Assembly: GCA_024583055.1 (NCBI GenBank)
Contig: CP102145.1
Coordinates: forward strand, 744,001 to 808,000
Length of the DNA: 64,000 bases
Origin: Streptococcus suis
GTDB taxonomy: Bacteria > Bacillota > Bacilli > Lactobacillales > Streptococcaceae
Direction of reading: 5' to 3'
In this document: in pieces, positions 55,884 to 63,614 of the stretch
Position numbering within the stretch: the stretch's first letter is position 1
Layout: every line of letters begins with the position of its first letter
Notes under the pieces: generated by a model
What the model saw: the letters and a program-made list of their open reading frames with translations, nothing else
Databases searched by the model: none
Told to the model about the DNA's origin: nothing
Position numbers and translations under genes: made by a program

Positions 55884-56815
55884 TTTATTTCCTTATAAGC
55901 AAATTTAGTTAGGATGAGGCTGGTAAATACCAGTGTGTGAAAGGCTTTGTTTTTCCTCAATCCATATGTTTTTAATATTCGGTAGCGTTCTGGCATAGAC
56001 TTATCCATTATAGTCACAAAGGCCTCGACCAGATTTCTATCGGTTGGCGCCAAAGGCAGAGCCAGCAGATGACTTGCTTGCTTTTGACTATTGCGAATCA
56101 AATCCCAATAAACGGAGAAAAGTACATGGGGCCGAATCCATTTTTTGAATCGCTTGGACAAGGTTCTAGCTCCCAAGACATTTTCAGCATGCTGGCGGTA
56201 CAATTCCGTCGGCTGGTCAATGTAAACCAATTTCCCAAAAGCTGTGGCCAGCAAGGCCAGATACCAGTCGTGCATGAGAATGTCGTCTGTCACCGTCCAC
56301 AGTTCAGCCAGAGCGTGGTTAATCATACTAGTTCCGCCTGTCACTGTATTTTCAGTCAATTCTTGAACCAGCTCGGTATTGGCATGATGAGACTGGCTGC
56401 GAATCATACTTTCATTCATGACCTGCAAGTCTTGGTTAACCACCTTTAAGTCTGTGTAAACCATGAGTGGCTGGTCTGCTGGATAGGCTTGAGCCGTCTC
56501 CAAAGTCACCTGTAGTTTATCTGGTAACCAGACATCATCCTGATCACTGAAAAAATACACATCAGCCCTCTGGTATTGCACCAAGGCGTGAAAACTTTTG
56601 ATGACGCCTAGATTTTCGGTGCTGTCGGGATTGATTAAGTGAATCCGGCTATCCTGCTGGGCAAAATCAGCGATAATTTCACGTGTCCTGTCCCTAGAGC
56701 CATCGTCTCGTATCAAGAGCACCCAGTCCGTAAAGGTCTGCGCCTGAATAGAGCGGATTTGCTCTGCTAAAAACTCCTGACCATTGTAGGTCGACATGAG
56801 TATGTTAACGTTCAT
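55880..56815 (-). CDS. rgpB: Rhamnosyltransferase RgpB (GT2)
   Basis: About 311 residues. Seen: V-N-I-L-M-S-T-Y-N-G-Q-E-F at the start, R-D-D-G-S-R-D near 37 and F-F-S-D-Q-D-D-V-W near 85 with the D-x-D metal site, all typical of RgpB/GacC, which extends the rhamnan backbone. The start is set at M-N-V-N-I-L (56815), overlapping rgpA by 11 bp; the longer frame adds 24 unrelated residues lying inside rgpA. Confidence 0.9.
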   Translation of the reverse strand: MNVNILMSTYNGQEFLAEQIRSIQAQTFTDWVLLIRDDGSRDRTREIIADFAQQDSRIHLINPDSTENLGVIKSFHALVQYQRADVYFFSDQDDVWLPDKLQVTLETAQAYPADQPLMVYTDLKVVNQDLQVMNESMIRSQSHHANTELVQELTENTVTGGTSMINHALAELWTVTDDILMHDWYLALLATAFGKLVYIDQPTELYRQHAENVLGARTLSKRFKKWIRPHVLFSVYWDLIRNSQKQASHLLALPLAPTDRNLVEAFVTIMDKSMPERYRILKTYGLRKNKAFHTLVFTSLILTKFAYKEIK

Positions 56816-57959
56816 GTAAAAATAATTCCTCATATTGTTGGACAATTTTCTCCCAAGTATAGTCCATTCGCATGTGCTCTTTGGCAATCTGCCCTAGCTC
56901 CACTGCTTCTTCTTGTCCATCAATTTTGTTGATTAGTTGGGTCAGATTTCCACTTTCCTTGGTCCAATAGCGAGCGCCATTTTGTGCGACTTTGCGATTG
57001 AAATCCACACCTAAAACAAGATTTTCATTAGTTTGAGCTAGCGCCTCTAAAAGACTTGGATTGGTTCCACCCACTTCATGCCCATGAATATAAGCTCGAC
57101 ATTCCTGCCGCAGATACTTGAGTAAATCCTGATCATAGACCGTCCCGATGAACTTGATTCGCGCATCTCTCTCAAAGCCCGTTTCTTCCTTTAGCTTTTG
57201 GAAATAGGCAGAGCCTTCATGATTGGCTACGATAACCAAATCACGCTGAGTGCTCGACTTCATGAACTCCTTGATAGCTGTCGCGTAATTATTTTCAGGA
57301 ACAAAACGCCCAATAATCAAATAATAATCCTTTTCGCGGATGGACCAGTTGGCAAATGCCTGCCGTACTTGCTCTGATTGGCTAGTCAGACTGGTCTGAC
57401 TCAAATCAGTCCCGTAAGCGATAAATGTGGTCTTAGTCCCCGGATAGGCTGATTGAATATAGTCCTCAATCCCCTCATTATCTGCAATGATGAGATTGGC
57501 CTGCTTAGCCATCGCTTTTTCAGCATGTTTCAGATAAGCTTGCACAGGCTTAGGCCATTTGGAACGTTTCCATTCTAAACCGTCAGGATTGACAAATAAA
57601 ACACCGCCAACATCTTTAATTTTCTTGGCAAATGGAGCTATGAAACCACCTATGGTATTTCCCAAAATGTAAAAAATCGGAGACTGCATCTGCTGGTCCT
57701 TGACCAGGCGCAAAGCGTAGGAAATGGCCATCATGTCATAGGCGATAACGCGGGCCGGACCTAATTTAGGAGGATTGATGGTAAAACAATCCGCTCCCAA
57801 ATAAGTCGAATGTTCCTGATGACTGGTATCGGACAGGCAAGCCACATGGTAGTGTATATTTTTTGATTTTTGGTGACTGACCAGTTGCTGGACAAAGGTC
57901 TCAAAGCCACCATACTTTGCAGGCAAGCCACGACTGCCTATAATAAAAACGTGTTGCAT
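56805..57959 (-). CDS. rgpA: Rhamnosyltransferase RgpA (DUF1972/GT4)
   Basis: About 384 residues. Seen: N-terminal I-G-S-R-G-L-P-A-K-Y-G-G-F-E-T (DUF1972 signature), V-N-P-D-G-L-E-W-K-R-S-K-W near 125, and the GT-B C-domain with G-H-E-V-G-G-T-N-P-S-L-L-E-A near 300. RgpA/GacB adds the first rhamnose to GlcNAc-PP-Und. Start 57959 is supported by ggagaggttt. First gene of the operon; no rmlD precedes it here. Confidence 0.92.
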   Translation of the reverse strand: MQHVFIIGSRGLPAKYGGFETFVQQLVSHQKSKNIHYHVACLSDTSHQEHSTYLGADCFTINPPKLGPARVIAYDMMAISYALRLVKDQQMQSPIFYILGNTIGGFIAPFAKKIKDVGGVLFVNPDGLEWKRSKWPKPVQAYLKHAEKAMAKQANLIIADNEGIEDYIQSAYPGTKTTFIAYGTDLSQTSLTSQSEQVRQAFANWSIREKDYYLIIGRFVPENNYATAIKEFMKSSTQRDLVIVANHEGSAYFQKLKEETGFERDARIKFIGTVYDQDLLKYLRQECRAYIHGHEVGGTNPSLLEALAQTNENLVLGVDFNRKVAQNGARYWTKESGNLTQLINKIDGQEEAVELGQIAKEHMRMDYTWEKIVQQYEELFLHER

Positions 57960-57989
57960 AAACCTCTCCATTTAACTGCAGTTCTTTCT

Positions 57990-57998
57990 ATTATAGCA
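57990..57998 (-). promoter_or_regulatory. rgp operon promoter (extended -10)
   Basis: Minus strand TGCTATAAT (57998-57990), about 30 bp before the rgpA ATG. No good -35 at 17 bp; the TGn motif substitutes. Confidence 0.6.
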
Positions 57999-58040
57999 TT
58001 TTATCAAGTAATCCGCTATTTTAACATTAGGCAACGCAGA

Positions 58041-58062
58041 AAAAGCCATCAAAAATGATGAC
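58041..58062 (-). terminator. Terminator after the hydrolase locus
   Basis: Minus strand gtcatcatttttgatggc followed by tttttc: catca/tgatg stem. It lies 20 bp after the glucosaminidase stop and separates that gene from rgpA. Confidence 0.65.
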
Positions 58063-58082
58063 TTATCCTACGGGTAAAATCC

Positions 58083-58628
58083 TTAGTTATCAAACTTGTT
58101 TAATCCATATCTTTGAATCAAGGACAGCAATTTTTCTCCATATTTTGGGTCTGTTGCATAGCCTGATTTTTGCAAAGCAGCAATTGCCGTTTGATAATCT
58201 TTGGCCTGGGTATAGGCTCTGTAATTTTGTGTTCTCCAAGGTGATGACGTAAAGAATTTACTGTAATCTTGGATACTTTCTGATACGGTGTTATAGGCTC
58301 TAAAATGTGCCGTTTCTTGGACTGCTTTTCCATTACGGAACTCTGTCGTTTGTTTTGATACCGTCTTACCTTTCCAAGAGGCGTCTGCCTTGATTCCAAA
58401 AAGGTTATTCCCTTGGGTAGCCAATTGAGATGTGCCCCATGCTGACTCAAGAATAGCCTGGGCCATTACCACACTCGGAACTAGACCCGTGGTTTTAGCA
58501 GCTGATACGAGACTATTGATAAATAATTGTTGATTTTTTGATGTCTGAACAAGAGTGTCATTAGATGACTGACGGTGATTTGCGCCTTGTTCAGAAACAA
58601 CTACTTTCCCCCAACTGCACCATACCAT
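58083..58628 (-). CDS. Glucosaminidase (GH73-like) domain, probably read by -1 frameshift from the amidase
   Basis: The open frame of 181 codons holds one domain. Residues about 30-175 are a mannosyl-glycoprotein endo-beta-N-acetylglucosaminidase fold with the catalytic Glu in A-Q-A-I-L-E-S-A-W-G-T-S and N-L-F-G-I-K. It has no signal peptide, so if translated alone from ATG 58628 (aagga eight bases upstream) it would stay in the cytoplasm, where a wall hydrolase has no use. It overlaps the amidase 3' end by 28 bp in the -1 frame. The slippery heptamer at 58610-58604 would splice it to the amidase, giving a protein of about 1411 residues. Confidence 0.85.
   Translation of the reverse strand: MVWCSWGKVVVSEQGANHRQSSNDTLVQTSKNQQLFINSLVSAAKTTGLVPSVVMAQAILESAWGTSQLATQGNNLFGIKADASWKGKTVSKQTTEFRNGKAVQETAHFRAYNTVSESIQDYSKFFTSSPWRTQNYRAYTQAKDYQTAIAALQKSGYATDPKYGEKLLSLIQRYGLNKFDN
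58545..58612 (-). other. Candidate programmed -1 frameshift signal
   Basis: In the amidase frame the end reads GGG GGA AAG TAG. The heptamer G GGA AAG (58610-58604) has the X-XXY-YYZ form, identical to the lambda gpG-T site, with the stop immediately after. After a 9-nt spacer, ctgaacaag (58594-58586) and cttgttcag (58553-58545) form a perfect 9-bp stem. Its loop holds a second hairpin gtcat-cta-atgac (58569-58557). Slipping gives ...G-G-K-V-V-V-S-E in frame with the glucosaminidase. Confidence 0.6.
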
Positions 58629-61600
58629 TCATTGATTCCTTGCGCTAAAGCTTTTGCCAATCGAACATGATAAGAATCTTGTTTGATTTTTTGAAGCTCT
58701 GTTGGATTATCCATGAAGCCCATCTCAACAAGAACAGCAGGAATTGCTGTCTCGCGAAGTACAGCAAATGTATTTCGTTTTACACCTCGGTTTACCGCAC
58801 CAGTCTCGCGAACCAGGTTGGCTTGAACCTTATTAGCAAGAACCTGACTCTCTGCTAATCGTGTTGGATCATTATGCTTGGCTTGATTGATTTTTGGTTG
58901 GTACTCAGGATAAGCTTGATACCAGTAGGTCTCAATACCACTTGCATTAGTAATTCCCGCACCAGTGGCATTGAAGTGCAAGCTAACAAACAAGTCCGCA
59001 TTACTTTGATTTGCACGACGAGAACGTTCTGTAACAAAGTCAACATAAGCATCACCTGTACGCGACATCAAAACGTTGTATCCCATTTGCAATAGATTAT
59101 TTTTCAACTTGTTTGCAACTGACATAACAAGATTTTTCTCATATACTCCGCCATAAGACGCCCCTGAATCTCGACCACCATGACCTGGATCAATAAAGAT
59201 TGTCTTTGAACGAGCAGTCGTTGTCGTTTGAGGATTTGTTATTGCAGGTGTCGTTGCAGGCGTAGAAGGTTGGGACGGTTTGGCTGGTTGCGATGCTTGC
59301 GAGGTCGTTGATTTGACATCATGTTTGGTAGTTAGAAGTGTGTCTAGCTTTCTAGTCTGAACATTTTGTCCGTAAACAATCATATTGTAAGTGCCAGTGT
59401 CGTTTTTATGATCCTTAGTCGCCACTGCAAAAGTGTATTGACCGTTTGACTGACGGTTAGCACGGTAGACCTTCATATCATCCTGACCACCATTAGCTGA
59501 CCATACTGGAACTACAACACTAGAAACTGTTGATGAAACATTAGAAAGTGCCACGTTGAAACCTGTTGCTGTATTGGTAACACTAGCCGACACCTTACCT
59601 GCGATAACAGTTGCTTTTGGCGTTTCGGCTGGCTTGGTTACTGCAGGTGTTGTTGCCGGTTTAGAAGTTTCGGCTGGTTTGGCTACTGTTGGTGTAGAGA
59701 CCGGTTTAGAAGCTTCGGCTGGTTTAGATACGGCTGGAGCAGTCGATGATTGACTGGTAGCTGAATAGTTATGACTGCCACTGAGGAGGGTATCCAGCTT
59801 CCTAGTCTGAACATTTTGTCCGTAAACAATCATATTGTAAGTGCCAGTGTCGTTTTTATGATCCTTAGTCGCCACTGCAAAAGTGTATTGACCGTTTGAC
59901 TGACGGTTAGCACGGTAGACCTTCATATCATCCTGACCACCATTAGCTGACCATACCGGAACTACAACACTGGAAACTGTTGATGGAACATTAGAAAGTG
60001 CCACGTTGAAACCTGTTGCTGTATTGGTAACACTAGCCGACACCTTACCTGCGATAACAGTTGCTTTTGGCGTTTCGGCCGGCTTGGTTACTGCAGGTGT
60101 TGTTGCCGGTTTAGAAGTTTCGGCTGGTTTGGCTACTGTTGGTGTAGAGACCGGTTTAGAAGCTTCGGCTGGTTTAGATACGGCTGGAGCAGTCGATGAT
60201 TGACTGGTAGCTGAATAGTTATGACTGCCACTGAGGAGGGTATCCAGCTTCCTAGTCTGAACATTTTGTCCGTAAACAATCATATTGTAAGTGCCAGTGT
60301 CGTTTTTATGATCCTTAGTCGCCACTGCAAAAGTGTATTGACCGTTTGACTGACGGTTAGCACGGTAGACCTTCATATCATCCTGACCACCATTAGCTGA
60401 CCATACCGGAACTACAACACTGGAAACTGTTGATGGAACATTAGAAAGTGCCACGTTGAAACCTGTTGCTGTATTGGTAACACTAGCCGATACCTTACCT
60501 GCGATAACAGTTGCTTTTGGCGTTTCGGCCGGCTTGGCTACTGCAGGTGTTGTTGCCGGTTTAGAAGTTTCGGCTGGTTTGGCTACTGTTGGTGTAGAGA
60601 CCGGTTTAGAAGCTTCGGCTGGTTTAGATACGGCTGGAGCAGTCGATGATTGACTGGTAGCTGAATAGTTATGACTGCCACTGAGGAGGGTATCCAGCTT
60701 CCTAGTCTGAACATTTTGTCCGTAAACAATCATATTGTAAGTGCCAGTGTCGTTTTTATGATCCTTAGTCGCCACTGCAAAAGTGTATTGACCGTTTGAC
60801 TGACGGTTAGCACGGTAGACCTTCATATCATCCTGACCACCATTAGCTGACCAAACTGGAACTACAACACTGGAAACTGTTGATGGAACATTAGAAAGTG
60901 CCACGTTGAAACCTGTTGCTGTATTGCTAACACTAGCCGACACCTTACCTGCGATAACAGTTGCTTTTGGCGTTTCGGCCGGCTTGGTTACTGCCGGTGT
61001 AGTTGCTGGTTTAGAAGTTTCGGCTGGTTTTGGCGCTGGGGTTGTTGCTGGCAGACCTGCATGTTTCTTATAATAGTCAGAAATTCCTTTGACAATTCCA
61101 TCAACCAATTTTTCCTGATAAGCTGCGGACGAGATTTTTGCTGACTCTGCACTATTGGACATATAGCCCAACTCTAGCAAGACCGCGGGAGCAGTCGTCT
61201 CACGCAAGACCTGGAAAGTTCTCCGCATTACTCCACCGTTTCGAGCACCAGTATTGGTAATTAGATTAGATTGGATGCTGTTTGCCAAACTTGCACTCAA
61301 ATTTATGCGCTGAGCATCATTGTGATACTGGCTATTGATTCGCGCAGGATACTCTGGAAAATACTGATAATAGTAAGTCTCAATCCCATTAGCAGAAGGA
61401 GACGTCGAAGCATTAAAATGAATACTTACAAAAATATCTGAAGAAGTTCGATTGGCTTTTTCAGAACGCGGCAATAAACCAACAGAGCTATCTGCCGTTC
61501 GAGTCAATTCCACTCGGAAACCTTGCGCTTCAAGCTTTGATTTTACACGATTCTGAATCTGTAGGTTCAAATCCTTTTCATTTTTACCAAAATAAACGGC

Positions 61601-62317
61601 ACCGGGATCACTACCACCATGTCCTGCATCTAAGTAGACAACTTTATTGAAGACATTGTACTGCCCTTGAGATGCTGAACCACTGGATACTGATGTCGTA
61701 GATGCGGATGGCTGAACAGGGGTATTTACGGGCGTTGTCGGCGCAACCGTTCCTACAGAAACATAGCGTCGATTTCCACCATAAGAAATGTAGCTTAACC
61801 ATTTATGCTGGTCCGCAGTTACCACACTGTCATAATTAACCGTTTGCCCCTTTTCATAGCGTGCCAAATCTGGACTTGAAATCTTTGGCTCACTCTTAAC
61901 ACCTGTAGCCTGAGTAAAGACATAACTACCTGAAGGTGCTACATTTGGGGCTACTGGTTCTGTTGATGCTACAGTTGGCGTCGTTTGGCTTACTTGATTT
62001 GAAACAGCTTGGGTGCTCCCTGACTGTGGCATCGATCTCAAAGAGGTCGTTCCTGTCGTGTCAGTTGGTTGAGTCACTGCTTCCGCTGTCGCTTCTGTGG
62101 TTACCGTAGTTTCTGTGGCAGCAATAGGATCAACTGAAGGAGCAGTCGCTACCGTTGATGTTGAAGGCGTAATCACTGGACTAACATCCGACGAAACCGG
62201 CACTTCTTCAGCAGATGCTGTTTGAGTGGCCATAAAGGACACGCTTGCCAATAAAACAGAAGCAGCACCAAATGAATACTTCCGAATCGAAAAACGTTGT
62301 TTTTGATCAAATTTCAT
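58601..62317 (-). CDS. Secreted N-acetylmuramoyl-L-alanine amidase with two catalytic domains and four Bsp-like repeats
   Basis: A 1238-residue wall hydrolase. Seen: YSIRK-type signal peptide (S-I-R-K-Y-S-F-G-A-A-S-V-L-L-A-S; cleavage after about 36), a Ser/Thr/Pro linker, an SH3-like domain (about 130-190) and Amidase_3 domain 1 (about 225-417; D-A-G-H-G-G, N-E-K-D-L, S-I-H-F-N-A, L-E-L-G-Y-M). Next come four GBS-Bsp-like repeats of about 107 residues with Pro/Lys linkers (about 451-1007, period 150). Amidase_3 domain 2 (about 1037-1238; D-P-G-H-G-G, S-L-H-F-N-A, V-E-M-G-F-M) completes it. Both zinc sites look intact. No LPXTG. The gene ends at a likely frameshift site leading into a glucosaminidase domain. 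Confidence 0.93.
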   Translation of the reverse strand: MKFDQKQRFSIRKYSFGAASVLLASVSFMATQTASAEEVPVSSDVSPVITPSTSTVATAPSVDPIAATETTVTTEATAEAVTQPTDTTGTTSLRSMPQSGSTQAVSNQVSQTTPTVASTEPVAPNVAPSGSYVFTQATGVKSEPKISSPDLARYEKGQTVNYDSVVTADQHKWLSYISYGGNRRYVSVGTVAPTTPVNTPVQPSASTTSVSSGSASQGQYNVFNKVVYLDAGHGGSDPGAVYFGKNEKDLNLQIQNRVKSKLEAQGFRVELTRTADSSVGLLPRSEKANRTSSDIFVSIHFNASTSPSANGIETYYYQYFPEYPARINSQYHNDAQRINLSASLANSIQSNLITNTGARNGGVMRRTFQVLRETTAPAVLLELGYMSNSAESAKISSAAYQEKLVDGIVKGISDYYKKHAGLPATTPAPKPAETSKPATTPAVTKPAETPKATVIAGKVSASVSNTATGFNVALSNVPSTVSSVVVPVWSANGGQDDMKVYRANRQSNGQYTFAVATKDHKNDTGTYNMIVYGQNVQTRKLDTLLSGSHNYSATSQSSTAPAVSKPAEASKPVSTPTVAKPAETSKPATTPAVAKPAETPKATVIAGKVSASVTNTATGFNVALSNVPSTVSSVVVPVWSANGGQDDMKVYRANRQSNGQYTFAVATKDHKNDTGTYNMIVYGQNVQTRKLDTLLSGSHNYSATSQSSTAPAVSKPAEASKPVSTPTVAKPAETSKPATTPAVTKPAETPKATVIAGKVSASVTNTATGFNVALSNVPSTVSSVVVPVWSANGGQDDMKVYRANRQSNGQYTFAVATKDHKNDTGTYNMIVYGQNVQTRKLDTLLSGSHNYSATSQSSTAPAVSKPAEASKPVSTPTVAKPAETSKPATTPAVTKPAETPKATVIAGKVSASVTNTATGFNVALSNVSSTVSSVVVPVWSANGGQDDMKVYRANRQSNGQYTFAVATKDHKNDTGTYNMIVYGQNVQTRKLDTLLTTKHDVKSTTSQASQPAKPSQPSTPATTPAITNPQTTTTARSKTIFIDPGHGGRDSGASYGGVYEKNLVMSVANKLKNNLLQMGYNVLMSRTGDAYVDFVTERSRRANQSNADLFVSLHFNATGAGITNASGIETYWYQAYPEYQPKINQAKHNDPTRLAESQVLANKVQANLVRETGAVNRGVKRNTFAVLRETAIPAVLVEMGFMDNPTELQKIKQDSYHVRLAKALAQGINEWYGAVGGK
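59352..61020 (-). repeat. Four tandem 450-bp coding repeats
   Basis: Units of exactly 450 bp (150 codons: a Bsp-like domain plus a K-P-A-E-T-S-K-P linker) begin near 59352, 59802 and 60252, with a fourth, slightly shorter copy from 60702. Copies 2 and 3 differ at only a few bases. Copy 4 of the protein (59352 side) has P to S in N-V-S-S-T. The near-identity points to recent amplification or gene conversion. Confidence 0.95.
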
Positions 62318-62434
62318 ATAAATCTCCTATGTGTACAAACATATCTATCAACAATCACAAGCTAAATCTGGTCCCAAAACGTCCATATCAATTCGACACC
62401 GCATTTTGTTGTGAGCACAAAAACTTCTGCCAAC

Positions 62435-62463
62435 ATTCTACCATATATAGGAAAAACTTGCAA
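62435..62463 (-). promoter_or_regulatory. Amidase promoter
   Basis: Minus strand TTGCAA (62463-62458), 17 bp, TAGAAT (62440-62435). The expected TSS gives a leader of about 110 nt before the ATG, with aggaga as SD. Confidence 0.7.
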
Positions 62464-62591
62464 TGATAAACAACTATTCTGTAACTATTATTTCGTTTAA
62501 ACATTCTACTACAAAATTTGCTGCCTACAGATCCTCTTTTTTTTTAAAATCAACGAGAACCTCAATTTGGTAAAGGGCTAATTTTTACATA

Positions 62592-62622
62592 AAAAATGAG
62601 GCTGGGCAGAAAGTCCAGCCTC
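62592..62622 (-). terminator. Terminator downstream of whiA
   Basis: Minus strand gaggctgg and ccagcctc form an 8-bp stem followed by attttttatg. The G/C-rich stem and T6 make it strong. Confidence 0.85.
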
Positions 62623-62702
62623 GCTTCTCAGAGTTCGTGTCAACATCTCAGCGCAGTGGTTGATTGGCAGATTTGTTCGTGTTTCACACTCCCATCCACT
62701 CC

Positions 62703-63614
62703 CTATAATTCCTCAGCTATCTTATTAATTTTCCGCAGGCGATGATTGACACCACTCTTGGTAATTGGGTTGGTCAAGCTATCCGCCAATTGCTGGATAG
62801 AATAGTCAGGATGCTGGATGCGGAGCTGGGCCACTTCCTGCAAATCTCCAGGCAACTGGTCCAGTCCAATGGTCTCGATAATCTTACTGATATTGTTAAT
62901 GGTTTTCATGCTGGCAGTGACTGTCTTGGCAATATTGGCCGCCTCGGCATTGGTCGCACGATTGAGATCGTTTCTGGCCTCGCGCAGGAGCTTGACATTT
63001 TCAAACTCGGTCTTTGCCTCTTCTGCCCCAATGACTAGGAGGAAATCCATGATATCCTCGGCTCGTTGCAGATAGGTAATGGTCCCTTTTTTTCGTTCAA
63101 TCACCTTGGCATCCAGCAGAAATTTCTGCATCAAGTCCGCCAAGTCATGGGCATGGTCGCTGTAGACCGAGGCAATTTCCAACTGGTACTTACCTTTTTC
63201 AGGGTCCTTGACAGAGCCCGCCGCCAAAAAGGCACCTCGCAGATAGGCCTGGCTCCAGGAATCATTTTCCAATACCAGCGGTGAAATCCCCGTCTCCAAG
63301 CCGAAAAAGCTATCTGCCAGATAGAGGTCGTTGAGAATATCATTGACCCCGTCCTCGATATGAACAGAATAAATCCTATTCTTTCTAAGGTTTTGCCGTT
63401 GGTGGTGACGGATTTCCGCCTTAATCTGGTAAAAGGTCTGGAGCATTTCATAGACATGCCGAGCAATCTTGGCATTTTCAGTCGTAATGGACAGGGTCAA
63501 ACCTGACGATGCCAGACCTAGACTGCCTGCCAGCTTGATCATGGCCGACAACTCCGACTTATTTTGACTGGACTGAATCAGCAATTCTTCCTTGACTTGT
63601 ATCGTAAAACTCAT
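62703..63614 (-). CDS. whiA: DNA-binding protein WhiA
   Basis: A 303-residue protein combining a degenerate LAGLIDADG homing-endonuclease-like N-domain (about 20-190) with a C-terminal helix-turn-helix (about 225-300; [12 protein letters not shown], then [11 protein letters not shown]). In Firmicutes it affects cell division and chromosome segregation. It overlaps yvcK by 4 bp (ATGA), the usual rapZ-yvcK-whiA order. Confidence 0.96.
   Translation of the reverse strand: MSFTIQVKEELLIQSSQNKSELSAMIKLAGSLGLASSGLTLSITTENAKIARHVYEMLQTFYQIKAEIRHHQRQNLRKNRIYSVHIEDGVNDILNDLYLADSFFGLETGISPLVLENDSWSQAYLRGAFLAAGSVKDPEKGKYQLEIASVYSDHAHDLADLMQKFLLDAKVIERKKGTITYLQRAEDIMDFLLVIGAEEAKTEFENVKLLREARNDLNRATNAEAANIAKTVTASMKTINNISKIIETIGLDQLPGDLQEVAQLRIQHPDYSIQQLADSLTNPITKSGVNHRLRKINKIAEEL

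Larger units (their letters stand above)
62318..62702. other. Intergenic region amidase-whiA
   Basis: No gene. It contains the amidase promoter (62435-62463), the terminator of the whiA transcript (62592-62622), and between 62623 and 62700 a GC-richer stretch (ttcgtgtcaacatctcagcg...) that looks like a streptococcal dispersed intergenic repeat rather than coding DNA. Confidence 0.5.

Noticed and set aside
59556..60653. Three identical 65-codon plus-strand frames at 450-bp spacing
   Set aside because: They are antisense shadows of the amidase repeats; no SD and composition dictated by the coding strand.
59352..61020. Regular repeats as a CRISPR array
   Set aside because: Units are 450 bp, coding and nearly identical throughout, with no short repeat-spacer pattern.
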